The notes under the pieces are model-generated. The model was given only the letters and a program-made list of their open reading frames with translations. It did no database searches and had not been told where the DNA came from. A stretch of DNA of 64,000 nt, taken from NCBI GenBank assembly GCA_033060915.1, contig CM065390.1, forward strand, positions 16,761,001 to 16,825,000. Reading direction: 5' to 3'. Positions 63,209-64,000 of the stretch are shown one piece after another. The translations under genes and the position numbers were made by a program. The stretch's first letter is position 1, and every line of letters starts with the position of its first letter. This stretch comes from Euryodendron excelsum (lineage: Eukaryota; Streptophyta; Magnoliopsida; Ericales; Pentaphylacaceae).

Positions 63209-64000
63209 CAGAGTTTGGCGTGCTCTCTCTCAATTACTTTGTGTGACAGCCACTATGATTTTAGTATTTATGCGAATTCTATACCAATTTGCAGCAAAAA
63301 ATTCTTAATCACAACGAGCGTGTCACAAGGGTGTGATTGTTATGTGTAATTATTTTTTTTTTTTACTTGAACCTTAAAATACATATAGAGATAAATTTAT
63401 ATGCATAATTTGGAGTTAATCACAAATAGATTCTCCATGTAACTCGGTATTGAGCGACAAATTTTGTGGTACGGTAATATCAACTATTGTCACTCAATTT
63501 AATTTTCTTATATTATGATGTATGTTAGTAATTCTTATATTATGATGTATGTTATATTACTATTGTAATCATGCAATGTCATGGAATTGGTCGGGGAAGG
63601 GGGCACTCCACTAGAAGCAAGTCTATTAAGCCACTAATTCTCCTACTAGGGTGGAGTTATATTCATAACCAAAATGACTGCATCTATACTAATCCCTTTT
63701 ACGTGACGAGTTTCACCTGCATGAAAGGAAGGACTGTGCATATGACTAGGCTGTAATCGAGCAGATTTGAGAGTTGTTTAAATTTGGCTTGAAAACTTTA
63801 ACAGGCTTAAAAATATATTCAAGTTTAGCTTTTGAATTAATTTTAAACAAATTTTAATCCTGCCAATAAGCTTAGTTTATACAAGTTTAGTGAGTCAAAT
63901 TCCAACGTATAAACAAACCAATCTCGTTTTAACGAGCCCAACCAGCCCAACGCGAATTGAGCTCGAGTAAATTGGTGTACGATTTAATCCATATAGCTAA
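63209..64000. other. Region upstream of the AVT1 promoter
   Basis: No gene recognised. A 27-base unit (TTCTTATATTATGATGTATG plus TTAGTAA or TTATATT) is tandemly repeated at about 63507-63560. Short plus-strand frames lack known motifs. Confidence 0.5.

Overview
This window is nuclear DNA from a plant, most likely a eudicot (inference). The supports are AT-rich sequence, long introns with GT-AG borders, genes whose closest relatives are plant-specific subfamilies, and many plant-type transposable elements (Ty1/copia, TRIM, SINE, L1-type LINE, MULE-like, MITEs). I cannot name the species from sequence alone.

Three protein-coding genes could be rebuilt exon by exon, with splice phases that agree throughout. 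(1) 2475-15750, plus strand: an OTU-domain deubiquitinase of the plant OTU9/10/11/12 type, 10 coding exons, 339 aa. (2) 23846-39547, minus strand: a Pumilio (PUF) RNA-binding protein of the APUM1-6 type with an NABP region and eight PUF repeats, 10 coding exons, 1044 aa. (3) 54870-62634, minus strand: a vacuolar amino-acid transporter of the AVT1 (AAAP) type, 10 coding exons, 568 aa. Its gene contains a 24-nt exon, a 20-nt exon and an apparent U12-type AT-AC intron.

Genes 1 and 2 converge across about 8 kb of repeat-rich DNA, which holds a decayed MULE-like element with A/T tracts and a minisatellite (about 17.1-20.2 kb). Introns of gene 1 hold an L1-type LINE 3' fragment. Introns of gene 2 hold a complete TRIM element, half of an inverted pair of dispersed repeats, and an unclassified insertion-like block. 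Upstream of gene 2 lies a nearly intact but decayed Ty1/copia retrotransposon (40757-46956) with two LTRs and a target duplication. Between it and gene 3 are a TIR element, a 133-bp tandem duplication split by a SINE with a perfect 10-bp target duplication, more tandem duplications, and a MITE-like element with a CCA/CCG-rich core. Introns of gene 3 hold five copies of one MITE-like repeat.

The genes show no operon-like functional link; they act in ubiquitin editing, mRNA control and vacuolar amino-acid transport. The most notable signals are the AT-AC intron, two Pumilio-binding elements just downstream of the Pumilio gene's own stop codon, and the SINE whose empty site is preserved next door. 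I found no wholly new molecular system.
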